Source of the DNA: Sanguinoderma infundibulare
Taxonomy: Eukaryota > Basidiomycota > Agaricomycetes > Polyporales > Polyporaceae
NCBI GenBank assembly: GCA_032821775.1
Contig: JAVLRN010000004.1
Coordinates: forward strand, 558,001 to 622,000
Length of the DNA stretch: 64,000 bases
Direction of reading: 5' to 3'
A model generated the notes under the pieces. That model was not told the origin of the DNA. It saw only the letters and a program-made list of their open reading frames with translations, and made no database searches. Position 1 is the first letter of the stretch. Each line of letters begins with the position of its first letter. This document shows positions 21,196-31,369 of the stretch, piece by piece. A program made the translations under genes and the position numbers.

Positions 21196-22346
21196 CTATG
21201 CGATACGATGTACATCATCCAATTGCACCATGCCCGGATCAGGTATATCAAACCATGCATGAACATGCGCAACCATGTAGAATGCATAGCAAATCCTGTC
21301 ACCGGGGACAGTGGGAACACCGTGCTGCACGACCCGAGATGATAGCATGCATACCGTCCCACTATCATATGGCACGCACACTCCGAACGTTCGGAGCTCC
21401 AGTACCCCTCACTGGTCATAATCCCCCAATGTCAGAAGCATGTCCAACCAACCGGGCAATGCGCCGACGTTGCGATGACGCAGAGTCGAACGGTTGACAA
21501 GGAGATGGACGGAGTTGTACAATGACGGCCAGTGAGCCATAGCTGCACCAGATCGACCACCATGAACGAGGACTTTGGAAATAAGTGCCTGCACCGCAAT
21601 GTACAGCCGAGGGTGCGTTACCACGAGAATCCCATCGAGCAAGCCACTAGACTCTTCCAAAGCGGCCATCCACTCGCGGCACTGATCAGTCTCGCAGTTC
21701 TTCGAAGGCATGGGCTCAAAGCGTTTACCCTGTTTCAGAAGAGATCAGACACGCGACAATCAACCGGAGTCGTGTGTCATACCGTATGACCTTGCTGAAA
21801 TCCTGCCAGAAAGAGCAATAACGTCCCTCCACCCCACTCGGGCGTCTTGGACACGAACCGGTCAGAGTTCCGCCAGTTCTTTGTGGGCGCATCATCTTCG
21901 GGCATCTTCTTGGCCTGGAGACAAGGCTTGAGATACTCTGTGGCCCGAAGAATGATGTCCTACGGGACTTGTAATCAAGCGGAGCTCTTGTCATATCAGG
22001 GTACCCGTACCTGACGCGATCGGGAAATGATTCTGGGCAGGGACCACGCTAGAATATTCCCTTTACTGTCGGTAAAGAGGGCGGGATCTGGCACCACCGG
22101 AAGGGAATCTGTGCGTCCGATAACTTGTTCAGATGGGATCAAGGGGGGAAAGCGTTGCAGCAGCTCGTTCTCCCTCTCCTCCCCGAGCAAGGCTTTCTTC
22201 GGGAGGGCCATGGCGTATTCCTCCGCTGTCCACGTCACTGCATCTGAATAAAATCAGCAACAAGCCCTCCAAGGTATGCAAAAATCTTCACATTTATTCT
22301 CGGCAGCGCGGGCCAGCGTTCGAGCGATAGCATCGGATTCTTCCAT
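21196..22346 (-). pseudogene. TET/JBP-family 2OG-Fe(II) dioxygenase, KDZ-associated, inactivated
   Basis: Exons 22346-22292, 22243-22011, 21935-21783 and 21729-21196 sum to 325 codons in phase. Family blocks are in order: ALFTDSKGNILAWSLPRII, ILVVTHPRLYIAVQAL, WPSLYNSVHLLVNRSTLRHR, GWLDMLLTLGDYD, VCVPYDSGTVCMLSSRVV and GDRICYAFYM. The distal His (21324-21322) and the 2OG-binding Arg (in GDRIC) are kept. The HxD iron ligand reads H-R-N (Asn codon 21471-21469), and an in-frame TGA sits at 21411-21409, between the two halves of the double-stranded beta helix. Fungal TET/JBP enzymes oxidise 5-methylcytosine, and many sit beside KDZ transposases. This gene ends only 92 bp before the transposase ATG on the same strand. 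An alternative upstream ATG exists at 22511. Confidence 0.82.
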
Positions 22347-22969
22347 TAGCGCGAAAGATATGGGTGGCGGTGTGGGGCGAGACCAGCCGACCGACTTGTC
22401 AGACGTCGCCCGGTTGCGATGGAAATGGAATAGCGCAAGAATGTATTGCGCCACACGTGCCCGACGCTGAAACAAGGGTGGAAGCAGGCCTGACGGCCCT
22501 GCATCGTCCATCGTCGACAATTCCAATGCGAGGTCGGTCCCGGCACCCAGAGAGAAGCAGGAATCAGAGAGGGTGCGGCGGGGAGGTTAGAAGCGAGACC
22601 AGCGGGGGCGCACCGGTGTGTTTCGATCGTGCACGGCCTTTGGCGCTCATCGGACGGAGCGGTCCAGGAGGTTTGTGGTTACATCTGCCGTGCGGCCGGT
22701 CGGTCATCTTGTACTCAACCCGCAGGCGGACTCGTGGTCGCGGCCGAATGAAAATTGTGCCTACCATTTGCTCTCCGCCCGGTGAGCTCCGCAGAAGAAA
22801 TCACTTGGAGCCTACGTCCCCTTCGCTCTCTCACTGTGCTCCTCACTGTGGCCCCGCGGCGGCGTTTGCCTCTAGCTCTTTACTGGGTTGCTATCTGCTG
22901 GTCGCCGCTCTCTCCTCACTTCCGGTTTTTCCTGTTTGGCTCCCTGTGTCCCCACCATCTGCCGGCAGC
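22347..22969. promoter_or_regulatory. Divergent promoter region
   Basis: Separates the minus-strand dioxygenase/transposase pair from the plus-strand acidic gene and must hold both promoters. It has a few CGGCCG sites (22694, 22740) like those of the arms, and pyrimidine-rich runs before the 22970 ATG. No clear TATA box is seen. Confidence 0.4.
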
Positions 22970-25900
22970 ATGACCACCAACATTGATGATTTCACCAAGG
23001 AGGACGAAGCCATGCTCGAGGCTCGTCACGCAGAGTATCGAAGGACGAGTGCCAAAAACAAGACGGCGTTCCGCGAGGCAATCGCGAAGTGGATGATCAA
23101 GAAACGCGGCGAGCAGGAGACCCCATTGGCGGTCAGCCTTCTAAGCAAAGTATGTGGCCTGTTTATCGGAGGCCAACAGCTTCCCTGTTAACGCACGCTG
23201 TAGAAAGTTGGGACTTGGTTCAGAAACAACACCGCCAAAAAAAAATCGTCACGGGGGCCTGTCAATCCCGGGCGCATGACCAATGGCGAACGGGTTTGGG
23301 GCCGGCGGAATCAACATACCATCAAGGCGGCGATGCCTCCAGAAAAAAGCAAGAAGGACAAAGACTACCTGGCGACGTGGAACGCAACGCGCAAGAGGCT
23401 TTGGGAGGCTATGCCGGAGGACGAGCAGCGTGAGTGGGTCGAGCTGGCGAGGATGTGGAATGAGGAAGGTCCAAAGGATACCAACAAGCCTCAGTGCGTG
23501 ATGCATGTCTACTGTACGTTCCGCTGTACTCATGCCTGGTCTTGATAGACAAGCTCAGAAGCGTGCGGGGGCGTGGATGCGGAAGATCTCCATGCTCTTC
23601 TGGCGGGAATTCGGGATGCCCTTATTCATGTACGGTGTTTTCCCAAACGAGAACAAGCAAATCAACGCGGTCATGTACATCACGCGTTTAGTACTACCAA
23701 TGCGTACACGGGTGGTTGAATCCCAATTGTGTGATCATTGCAGCTACGACTCGTCGCAGTTGTTCGCGGAGAGGGACAAAACCTTCCCTCGTTTCCGAGA
23801 GATAGACGAGTGGGATGTGAACATCCGCCGGAAGTTCTGGAACTTCTTCTCCACCGTCTTGTACCCCGAGTCTGCCCCCACAGAGAACCTGGAGGCCGTC
23901 AAGGCTACATGGCGTGCGCCTCCCGCTCCCTTTGCGTTTTCCCTATACGACGACGGTACCCCGATCCTTCCCCTCAACCACCCAGTGGAGAAGGACAGAG
24001 CGCTCACGCACCCCGAGCGCCAGGCAATCCTTCGTCAATACATGAGGATCCATTACGGTTGGTGCTCAGTATGTACGTGGGTGAGGACCCCTATTAACAT
24101 GTGAATAGGCTTCGCCAACGGGCACCAGGTTCAGGGGGCCCCGTGGGCTGGCATGCGCACCTATCCAGACCAGTTCTTCGACGACGGAATGCTTCCGGAG
24201 GGGTTTATGTGGGCAGACCCTGAAAAGCTGAACGACACACCCCTCCGTGGATTGTTCGAACACATCCACGCCCTCGAACATCCCGTCGAAGGGGGTGACG
24301 AGGTACCAGCGATTCGCTTCCGTTTCAAAGCGTATCTCACCCATGAAAACGGCCAAGACGTCTTCCACGACGCGATCTACAATGGCCTCCCGGGAGAGTG
24401 GCGTCCTCGGCGTGAGCGCCGCACCGTTCGCCCGCCAACCTTCCTGGATTCTTCCGATGCGGACACTATCGGCACGGCTGGTGAACCCTCTTCGTCTTCG
24501 TCCTCTCGCCGTCCTATTTTCGGCGCGCCAATGACAGCCATGCGGAAGAGACGGGGTTCGGTTGATCGTGCGCTTAAGAGTCTCCGGCAGAAGGCCAGAA
24601 AGGGGAGGGCGCCGGCCAAGAAGGGGAAGGGGAAGGGCAAGGGAACGAGCGAGAAGAAGGGCAGGCGGAAGAAGAAAGAGGAGGAGGAGGAGGAGGAGGA
24701 GGAGGAGGAGGAGGAGGAGGAGGAGGAGGAGGAGGAGGAGGGGGAGTGGATGCAGACGGAGACGGAGACGGAGGAGGGGGAGGAGTTCACATTCCCGGAT
24801 GATTTGGACGGGGATTTCGAGGACGAGGAAGAGGAGGAGGAGGATGCGCTCGAGCAGCTGTTTGGTGGCATGGACGACGAGGGCTCTGGTGGTGAGTTCC
24901 CCGATGATGAAGCCGAAGAGCCGTTGGCTGGCCGTTCTGCGAAGCACGCCGCCCGCGCGAATAAAGGGAAGGCGAAGGCGACAACCGTCTCGGACGCTGA
25001 CGTGGCTCACACCCCAAAGCATCTCTCCCCATCCTCCGTCGGAGCCAGCGGGCCAGCCCGGTTCGCGTTCTTGCAAGGTTTGTGCAACCTTGCAGAGTAT
25101 CTTGCCATGCTCGACAGGCTCCGCGGCAAGGTAGGCCATGTCCCGCGGCCCGCTGATAGAGTGCTAATCGATGGTGCCCTACAGCTTGAGCTTCCGGTTG
25201 TAGTTCCGCCTCTTGACGGGCTCCGATGGGCAAGCTGGTCGACTTCCACCCCGCACATGCCCGTCGACGTTCATGAGGATCCGGACGGGGCTGCGAAGCT
25301 CATGAAGTGGCTCGCCGACGGTATCCCGCCTGGATCGACTACCGAGGACTGTCAGCGGTACTGTCTGGCCATGGGCATGGCCCTGCGAGATATCCACGTA
25401 TCGCACTTCATTGAAGACGGCGAACCGCTCCCCGACGAGATCCCCCACTACCTTCAGGGCACTCACCTGAGCTTTACCAACGTGGGCGAACTGCTCACTG
25501 TGTGCAAGAAACAGGGAGCTGTGGTGCCTCGTCCGGTGAAACGAGCCGCCGCCGGGAAAGGGAACGGTGTCCCGATCACCGCCCCATCTCCGGCGAATGA
25601 CGCCGCCCCGAGCGCAGGGCAAATGGGGCCGCCGTCCACGGGGACGCATACCTCACCAACCGGAGCGCCTCCGGATCTCGAGGATGGGCAAGAGAAGGAC
25701 CCGGGAGACGTGGAGGACAGTCCGGAGAACGTCGACGAGCGGAACTCATCAGGAGGTCGCAAGGAGCGGGGAAATGGCCCACGCAAGCGTATGCGGTCCA
25801 CAAACGCTGGCCCCTCTCGCGTTCCCCGCTCTGCAACAGATGGCGTGGCTGCAACCGGAGGAGCGCAAGCTCCGGTGGACGGTACACCGACAGAGTCTGG

Positions 25901-26078
25901 AGATCGGGACATGAACACCAAGCGGGCCCGGACGTCAGCCAGCTCCGACCTGGTCATCTGCACCCGTAAGCAAAGGGCCGCGGAGGCCAAAGTGACCGCT
26001 ACGGAGCCAGCGGCTCCTGCCCCGAGGGCAGCACGGAGGGCATCCAAGAAGGGAGGGGCGGCATCGACGAAATCGTAG
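22970..26078 (+). CDS. Large acidic protein, probable KDZ cargo, unknown
   Basis: Six exons, 22970-23149, 23204-23493, 23549-23674, 23744-24057, 24109-25130 and 25185-26078, sum to 942 codons (941 aa). The last intron (54 nt, with CTAAT branch-like site) is in phase, so retaining it would also be open. The N-terminal third has a helical, Trp/Arg-rich segment (WNATRKRLWEAMPEDEQREW) of a kind I have seen in proteins of basidiomycete transposons. The middle part (RRKFWNFFSTVLYPES, GFMWADPEKLND) looks globular. A low-complexity acidic region with about 20 consecutive Glu (GAG microsatellite, 24675-24741) follows at about residues 490-515. The C-terminal 150 residues are basic, Pro/Ser-rich and disordered. 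No enzymatic motif is recognised; nuclear localisation is likely. Confidence 0.72.
24675..24741 (+). repeat. GAG microsatellite encoding poly-Glu
   Basis: Near-perfect GAG trinucleotide run inside the acidic gene. Length polymorphism here would alter only the Glu tract. Confidence 0.9.
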
Positions 26079-26181
26079 GTTTTTTTTGTATGGACTCTAA
26101 AGCAATGGCATCGACGTGTATCTCTGAGGTTGAGTGTGAGCAGAACAGATTTGATTGGATGATATAGGACATGCATGGTAG

Positions 26182-29100
26182 CTACGCGTCTGAGGAATGA
26201 GACATGCCAAACGAAAATCCAGTCCCGCTGCAGGTGTCCGGCACCACCTTCCCACCAGTTGGGGTTCCGGAGCCCCATGCAAGACGGGACTGCATCACCG
26301 GATCTCCGAGCAGGTGAAGCGTGCGGTCTCCGAGATTGAACTGCCCCAAAAACTCCCGAATCCGTGCGTCCACGCTTGCATTGAACTGATCTGTTCGTGA
26401 AGTCTCGAGGGCCGCCACACGCTCCGTGAGGCTGCGCAGGGCCTCCACGACTTCAGAGGTTCGAGAGGCACTCGGGGCCAGATTCCGGGCAGGAATCGAA
26501 AAGGATGAAGTGCCGCCGAGCGGGGGCATTGGGAGGGCTGATGTCGACGCCCGCGGGCTGGTTGGAAGGATGTCGGCATCATGGGGAGGTGATGAATGGA
26601 GGCTCTCGAGGACCCGTACGTGCCCCTCGAGGTCCCGGATCCAACCAGGAATCTCCTCGAATGCCGAGTGCGTAGTTTGCGAGATATGCGCATTGAGTCG
26701 TCCGGCCGCATGCTGGAACGAAGTAAGTGTTGTCTCGAGCACCTGCCGGAGCTGATCCGAAGCCTCTTGGGAGGCGGTACCACCATCGGCAAGCGCGTCG
26801 GCCATGCATTGAAGCGATGTTGCGGCGGAGCGGCCAACACCCCTGACCTCCTCTATGAGCTTGGCCTTCAGCGACTCAAGCTCGGGCGCCAACATGTACT
26901 TGGCGTCGACTGAGAGCTCGGTGAACTGAAGTCCCATCTTGAACAACAGCTGGTCGACGCGGGCGATGTCGGGTCGGATGGGTCGGATGTCCTCGCGCAA
27001 AGAGTCGTATCGACGCCACATCTCATGGTACAAGCTGTGGAGCCGCTGCAGCACCTCCAGCATTTCGAGGAGCGCAGGCCAGTGAATAGGGATTGTAGGG
27101 ACGTGACAGAACGCCTTGGCGAGTCGCCCGACGTTGTCGGAGACGGTGGCGACTGTCGCGGCGGTCTCGGCAAGGTCCTTTGCGGTGTCTTGCATCTGGA
27201 AGAACAACTGCTCATAACACGCTTGAAAGCTGGTCGTTTCGTTTGCGGTGAGCATCGCATTGCGCCGAGCCGTGCAAACCCTGTCCTCGAGCTTCCGGAG
27301 GCGGCTTGAAACACGTTGAGAGGCCTCTGGGAGACCCTCGATGTCTGCAAAACCTTCACGCACGTCGTCCACCAACTTGAGTGTCTCCAATCCGAGATAG
27401 AACGCTTTGGAGGGTGGAGTGGAGGGACGACTCAAGGGGTTGCTTGAGGGACCCTCCGGCGCCTCAAGGGGAAGTCCACGAAGACGCAGAAACTCTTCAA
27501 GGGTCTCCGGCGTGGCTTCGGGGCGAGCGCAACGGGTACGATCTGCATCCCCTGTGAGCCAAGGGAGATCCCACCATGTTCCTAGAACAGTGTGAATAAA
27601 TCAATTGCCCTGCAACTGGAACTCGGACGACAAAAGGCACCAAGCAAACACACAAGGGCAAGCGGGAGGAAGTAGAACGCAGCTGCAGCGTGCCCGGAAG
27701 ATACATGTACGACGTTGACAGGTTGTACATGTGAAAACAAAGAGGACGAAGGCATATAATCAGATTAAAGGTCTCGAGTAACATACCTGACAATGGGGGA
27801 ACCTGTTGCGGGAGGAGAGCCTCCCCACACTCCGAGCCGGAGTCCAGTTCTTCAGGGGGTACACGCGCGGTATCGGCACACACGAACTCCGATGGCATGG
27901 TGCTAGCATTGACGTACCTTACTGGGCGATCGTCCTTCCTCGGGCTGCGGGACCGAGACGGGGAGTGGGCCACCAGAGCCTCATTCGTCAAGGGCCCGTC
28001 GTCGTCGAGCTGAGATCCGCAATGAATTGGAACTTCGGAGCCGGAAGCTTGCAGATGACGGTCCGTATCCGGCAGCCCATGAGACCCGCTCTCTTCGACA
28101 AGGTCGTTCGGAGCATCTTGCATGGAGACCTCCGGTTGTTCGATATCCAACGCATGTGAGATGTGATCGACGTCGACGGTGAGCTCCGTAGCAAAAGTAT
28201 CATCTGCCATATCAACATCCATGTCGACCTCGGACGTGATTCGAGGGGGCGCGGCAGAAGAGAGGGTCGGGGGCAGGGAACTCGGAACATTCATGGGGCG
28301 AGGAGATGATACAATGGCGGAAGGACCAACAGACAGCATGGGCGAGTGCGAGTGGGCTCTCCCAATTGGAAATGAGGCCAGAGCAGTCCCAGCACGAGGG
28401 GAGGGGGGATCACGAGGTGGAGGGGGACCCTTTTTGCGCATGTTTGCATCATATAGATTGTACTGGTCGGAGAACCACTGCGGAGGATACTGGGAAGGAG
28501 CCTCTTCCCCGGGGGAGAAGGGAGGTGAAGGGTATTGCTGGGGATCGTTGAGCGTGCGCCAGTAGACCCAGGCGAGGTAGGCCGCGGTGCTTGGGTGAGA
28601 AGCATGGACAGTAAGGGAGCACTTAGTCCTGCCCTTGTGGCACGCATGGCAGCTGGATGACACGAGAGGACAGAGATAACACGGGCGAGACGCGGTGGAG
28701 CAGCTTTTACATGAAGCAGGCTGGAGGAACATGATAAGATGCAGTTGTATATATGATGATAGCACATGACGTACGTGCAGAAGCCATTCCCAGCGCACTT
28801 TCTCCTCCGGCAAGACGTACTTGTCCAGGAACGACTGAGGCTGAGTGCGCTCTGTCACCTTTCCCTTCGTCTGTGCGATCGATGGCTCCGGAGCCTTGAG
28901 AGCCACTGCCGCAACGGCCTTCCCCTTGCCCTTGGCCTTGGATGAGGTAGCCTTCGGAGACGGGGGAGCGAGAGGCGCGATGTCGACGTCGATGGCCACG
29001 GCTGCGCGGGGCGCACTACTTGCACCTCGCGCACGACTTGCAGATCGAGCGCGACTTGCAGATCGAGCGCGACGAGGCGTGGAGTTCCCTCCGATGGAGG

Positions 29101-29851
29101 TGGCTGGAGCTGCACTGGGCTCCGCCACAGCGCTAGCGGGCGACTGCGAGGTCGGCCTGGGAGGGACTCGAACGGGAAGCAAAACGTATGGGCTCCCCGT
29201 ACTGTTGGCCTTCTTCATACCTCCGGGGACCATACGTTGATCAAGGGACATTGCGGACTGATTGGGCCACTGGATAGGCTCTTGATGGCCCGTAGATGGC
29301 TGTGCGGCGGCTTGCTTCATCTGCGGCGCGCCCGATGTCACAGGTGGGGCTGATGAGGGGTATGCGCGGGCGTGAGTGTTTTTTCTATCACCAGAAAAGA
29401 CGAGGTGCGCACCTGAGGCCTCATAAACCCACCACCTGTTTGGTAGCTCCTCCTCGCGGAGAAGCCCAACGTCTCCTTGATCATCCGGTGTGAAGGGAAG
29501 CTTGGGAAGACCCGGGGGGGGGCTGAGGGATGGGTGGCCGACGTCGACGGGTGCGATGGACTCAATGTTAATGAGCGCACAACGTTCTCGATGGGCGGAG
29601 TTACTCTCCCAGATGGCGCCCATCGCGAGCCTCGGAAGGCGACTGAAGCGCGACCTTGCAAGCCGCTGGGTAAGAGTAGCGAGAGTGTGGCGAAAGCGAG
29701 TGTCCCAGCTCTGGCGGTGAGGGGAATCAAGGCGGGGTTTTGCGGCCCATGCGAAGTGCAATTCACTTGCGAGCCTCCGGACGTCTTGAATCTCTTCCGG
29801 AGTCGGCGCGGGAGGCGGTTGTTTTTTCTGAGTGGTTCCGCGAGTGGACAT
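26182..29851 (-). CDS. Cys-cluster / coiled-coil protein, probable KDZ cargo, unknown
   Basis: Exons 29851-28775, 28720-27787 and 27581-26182 sum to 1137 codons (1136 aa); introns are 54 and 205 nt. The N-terminus (MSTRGTTQKKQPPPAPTPEE) leads to a globular part with helical LHFAWAAKPRL and an RSASRARSASRA repeat. At about residues 363-395 there is a regular cysteine array C-x2-C-x6-C-x2-C-x6-C-x2-C-x6-C, which resembles a zinc cluster. A long acidic, Pro/Ser-rich linker follows. The last 400 residues are helical and coiled-coil-like (LEEFLRLRGLP, EVVEALRSLTERVAALE). Convergent with the acidic gene, whose stop is about 100 bp away. The extra in-frame readings around 29390 could hide another intron. 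DNA binding is an inference from the cysteine array. Confidence 0.68.
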
Positions 29852-30124
29852 GATGGCAAGATATGTGGTGGGATGGGGTGGAGGTGCAGGCAAACTGCCT
29901 GGCGATCAGAGCATGGTGGTCTGCAGGTCCGCCACGGTCCGGGGCCTCCCGGACGCCGGTCCTGGTGGCACATCCGACCAGGATATCTGTTCTGTGTTCT
30001 GCCTGTTGCCATTCCTCGTGTGAGTCGAAGTTCGCGTGGTCGGTCTACCAGAGTGGTGAGTTAACTTCGGAACTTTCAAGCAACGCGATGACGTACTGAT
30101 CGTATATTTTAGCTCGATCCGTAC

Positions 30125-30745
30125 ATGGGGAGTAAACGACGCCGTTCAAAGCGCCCACGAGGGGACGTTGACGAAGGCCCAGCTGCAGAGGGTTCGTGGT
30201 CACCGGTGCTTCGTTACTGACTGATTTATGACGTGAATTAATCTATAGGCTCAGAAAGTCGGGTGTCTGTCAAGCGCGTGCGTTTGACACTGCCCACACC
30301 CCCCCGCATGCGCCCGGACACTGTGGTGGTCGAAGATACCGAAGACAGACTGAACATACCGGATGGCCAGTCGTCGGGTCGCGAAACTAGGTAAATATGT
30401 GTTCTGATTCATGAGCCGGCGGGATTATAATTTGTATTGTTCATGGACAGTGAGGAGTGGGCCAACATATCCGCGATGGTCATGTACAGCTCAGACTCCG
30501 ACCCGGGTGACGGCGACGGCTCTCCTTCGGAGCCCCCGGCTTCGACAACAGACTGCCAATCCGCATTCGTGGATTACGGGTGTGATAGCTTGGCTGGCGT
30601 GTTGCGTGACAAAGACAGCTGCGACCCTCAGCTCGCGACATCAATGTTGGTGGATTACAGGACGGATGAAGACCTCGACGAGAATGCCGGCGCAACAGAT
30701 ACTGCAAGCGTATGCCCCAGAGCTCCGGATGGGGCTCCCAGCTGA
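30125..30745 (+). CDS. Small protein with basic N-terminus, unknown
   Basis: Exons 30125-30191, 30249-30390 and 30451-30745 sum to 168 codons (167 aa) in phase. The N-terminus is strongly basic (MGSKRRRSKRPRGD), a plausible nuclear signal, followed by an acidic Ser/Asp-rich part (YSSDSDPGDGDGS). Divergent to the Cys-cluster gene (274 bp apart). No domain recognised. Confidence 0.55.
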
Positions 30746-30752
30746 GGAATAG

Positions 30753-31160
30753 ATGCTAGGTACGTGATCATTAAGCGTTTTAGGTTGTCACCATGTCAGT
30801 GACCCGAGGAGGCCTAGCTTTTCGCTTTTAGGTAATATGTCATCTCCAGAGGAGATATCGAATCCGGAACTTCCGGCCACCAGTGTTGCTCTGGAGCCTT
30901 TCGCGCAAGAGGGGTACATGGACAGACATAGGGACGACGTGCTCCGGTATCTTCGGGAGCAGCAGGCAGAGCTATCCGCTAACGTTGCCGAGTTGGAAGC
31001 GCTCGATACTCGGATGCGCACTGCTCGTTCTGCAGCCCTCAGTTATGCACCTGAACACTGGGGAGCATACAGCGTTATCGTTACGTCGAGAGCCCACATA
31101 GCCATGACCATCTGGAGTACATTGGAGACGGGGTTGGCAGAGGATGGAGAAGATCGCTGA
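30753..31160 (+). CDS. Small helical protein, unknown
   Basis: Exons 30753-30759 and 30832-31160 give 111 aa (MLGNMSSPEE...); initiation at 30837 would give 107 aa without splicing. It contains a heptad-like helix (LREQQAELSANVAELEALD) and a C-terminal block with HWGAYSVIVTSRAHIAM. It starts 8 bp after the stop of the preceding gene, with the same strand and similar composition. The two might be one gene whose exons I have mis-joined. Confidence 0.5.
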
Positions 31161-31369
31161 GACAGAGGAGCATCGCGGACTTGACATGCATAGCTACCTA
31201 TATTACAATGTTGCACGTGGGGGGTGGACGTTTTTACCACCTCCGGACTCCTTCTGTTTCCAATGTGACCATGGCTGGCAACTGATGATTGATTTTATTT
31301 GCGTTCCACCTCGCGCTACTACTTACATCTCACCCCAGTATCTACTTATGTCCAGCGAAGAATTAGTAC

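Noticed and set aside
21196..21411. Intron after GDYD removing the TGA in the dioxygenase
   Set aside because: The GTGAGG there looks like a donor, but removal would delete the conserved PYDSGTV segment; the frame after the TGA continues the family sequence directly.
24377..25139. Long ORFs rich in Ser, Arg or Leu on both strands
   Set aside because: They are other-frame readings of the GAG microsatellite and flanking acidic exon of the plus-strand gene.
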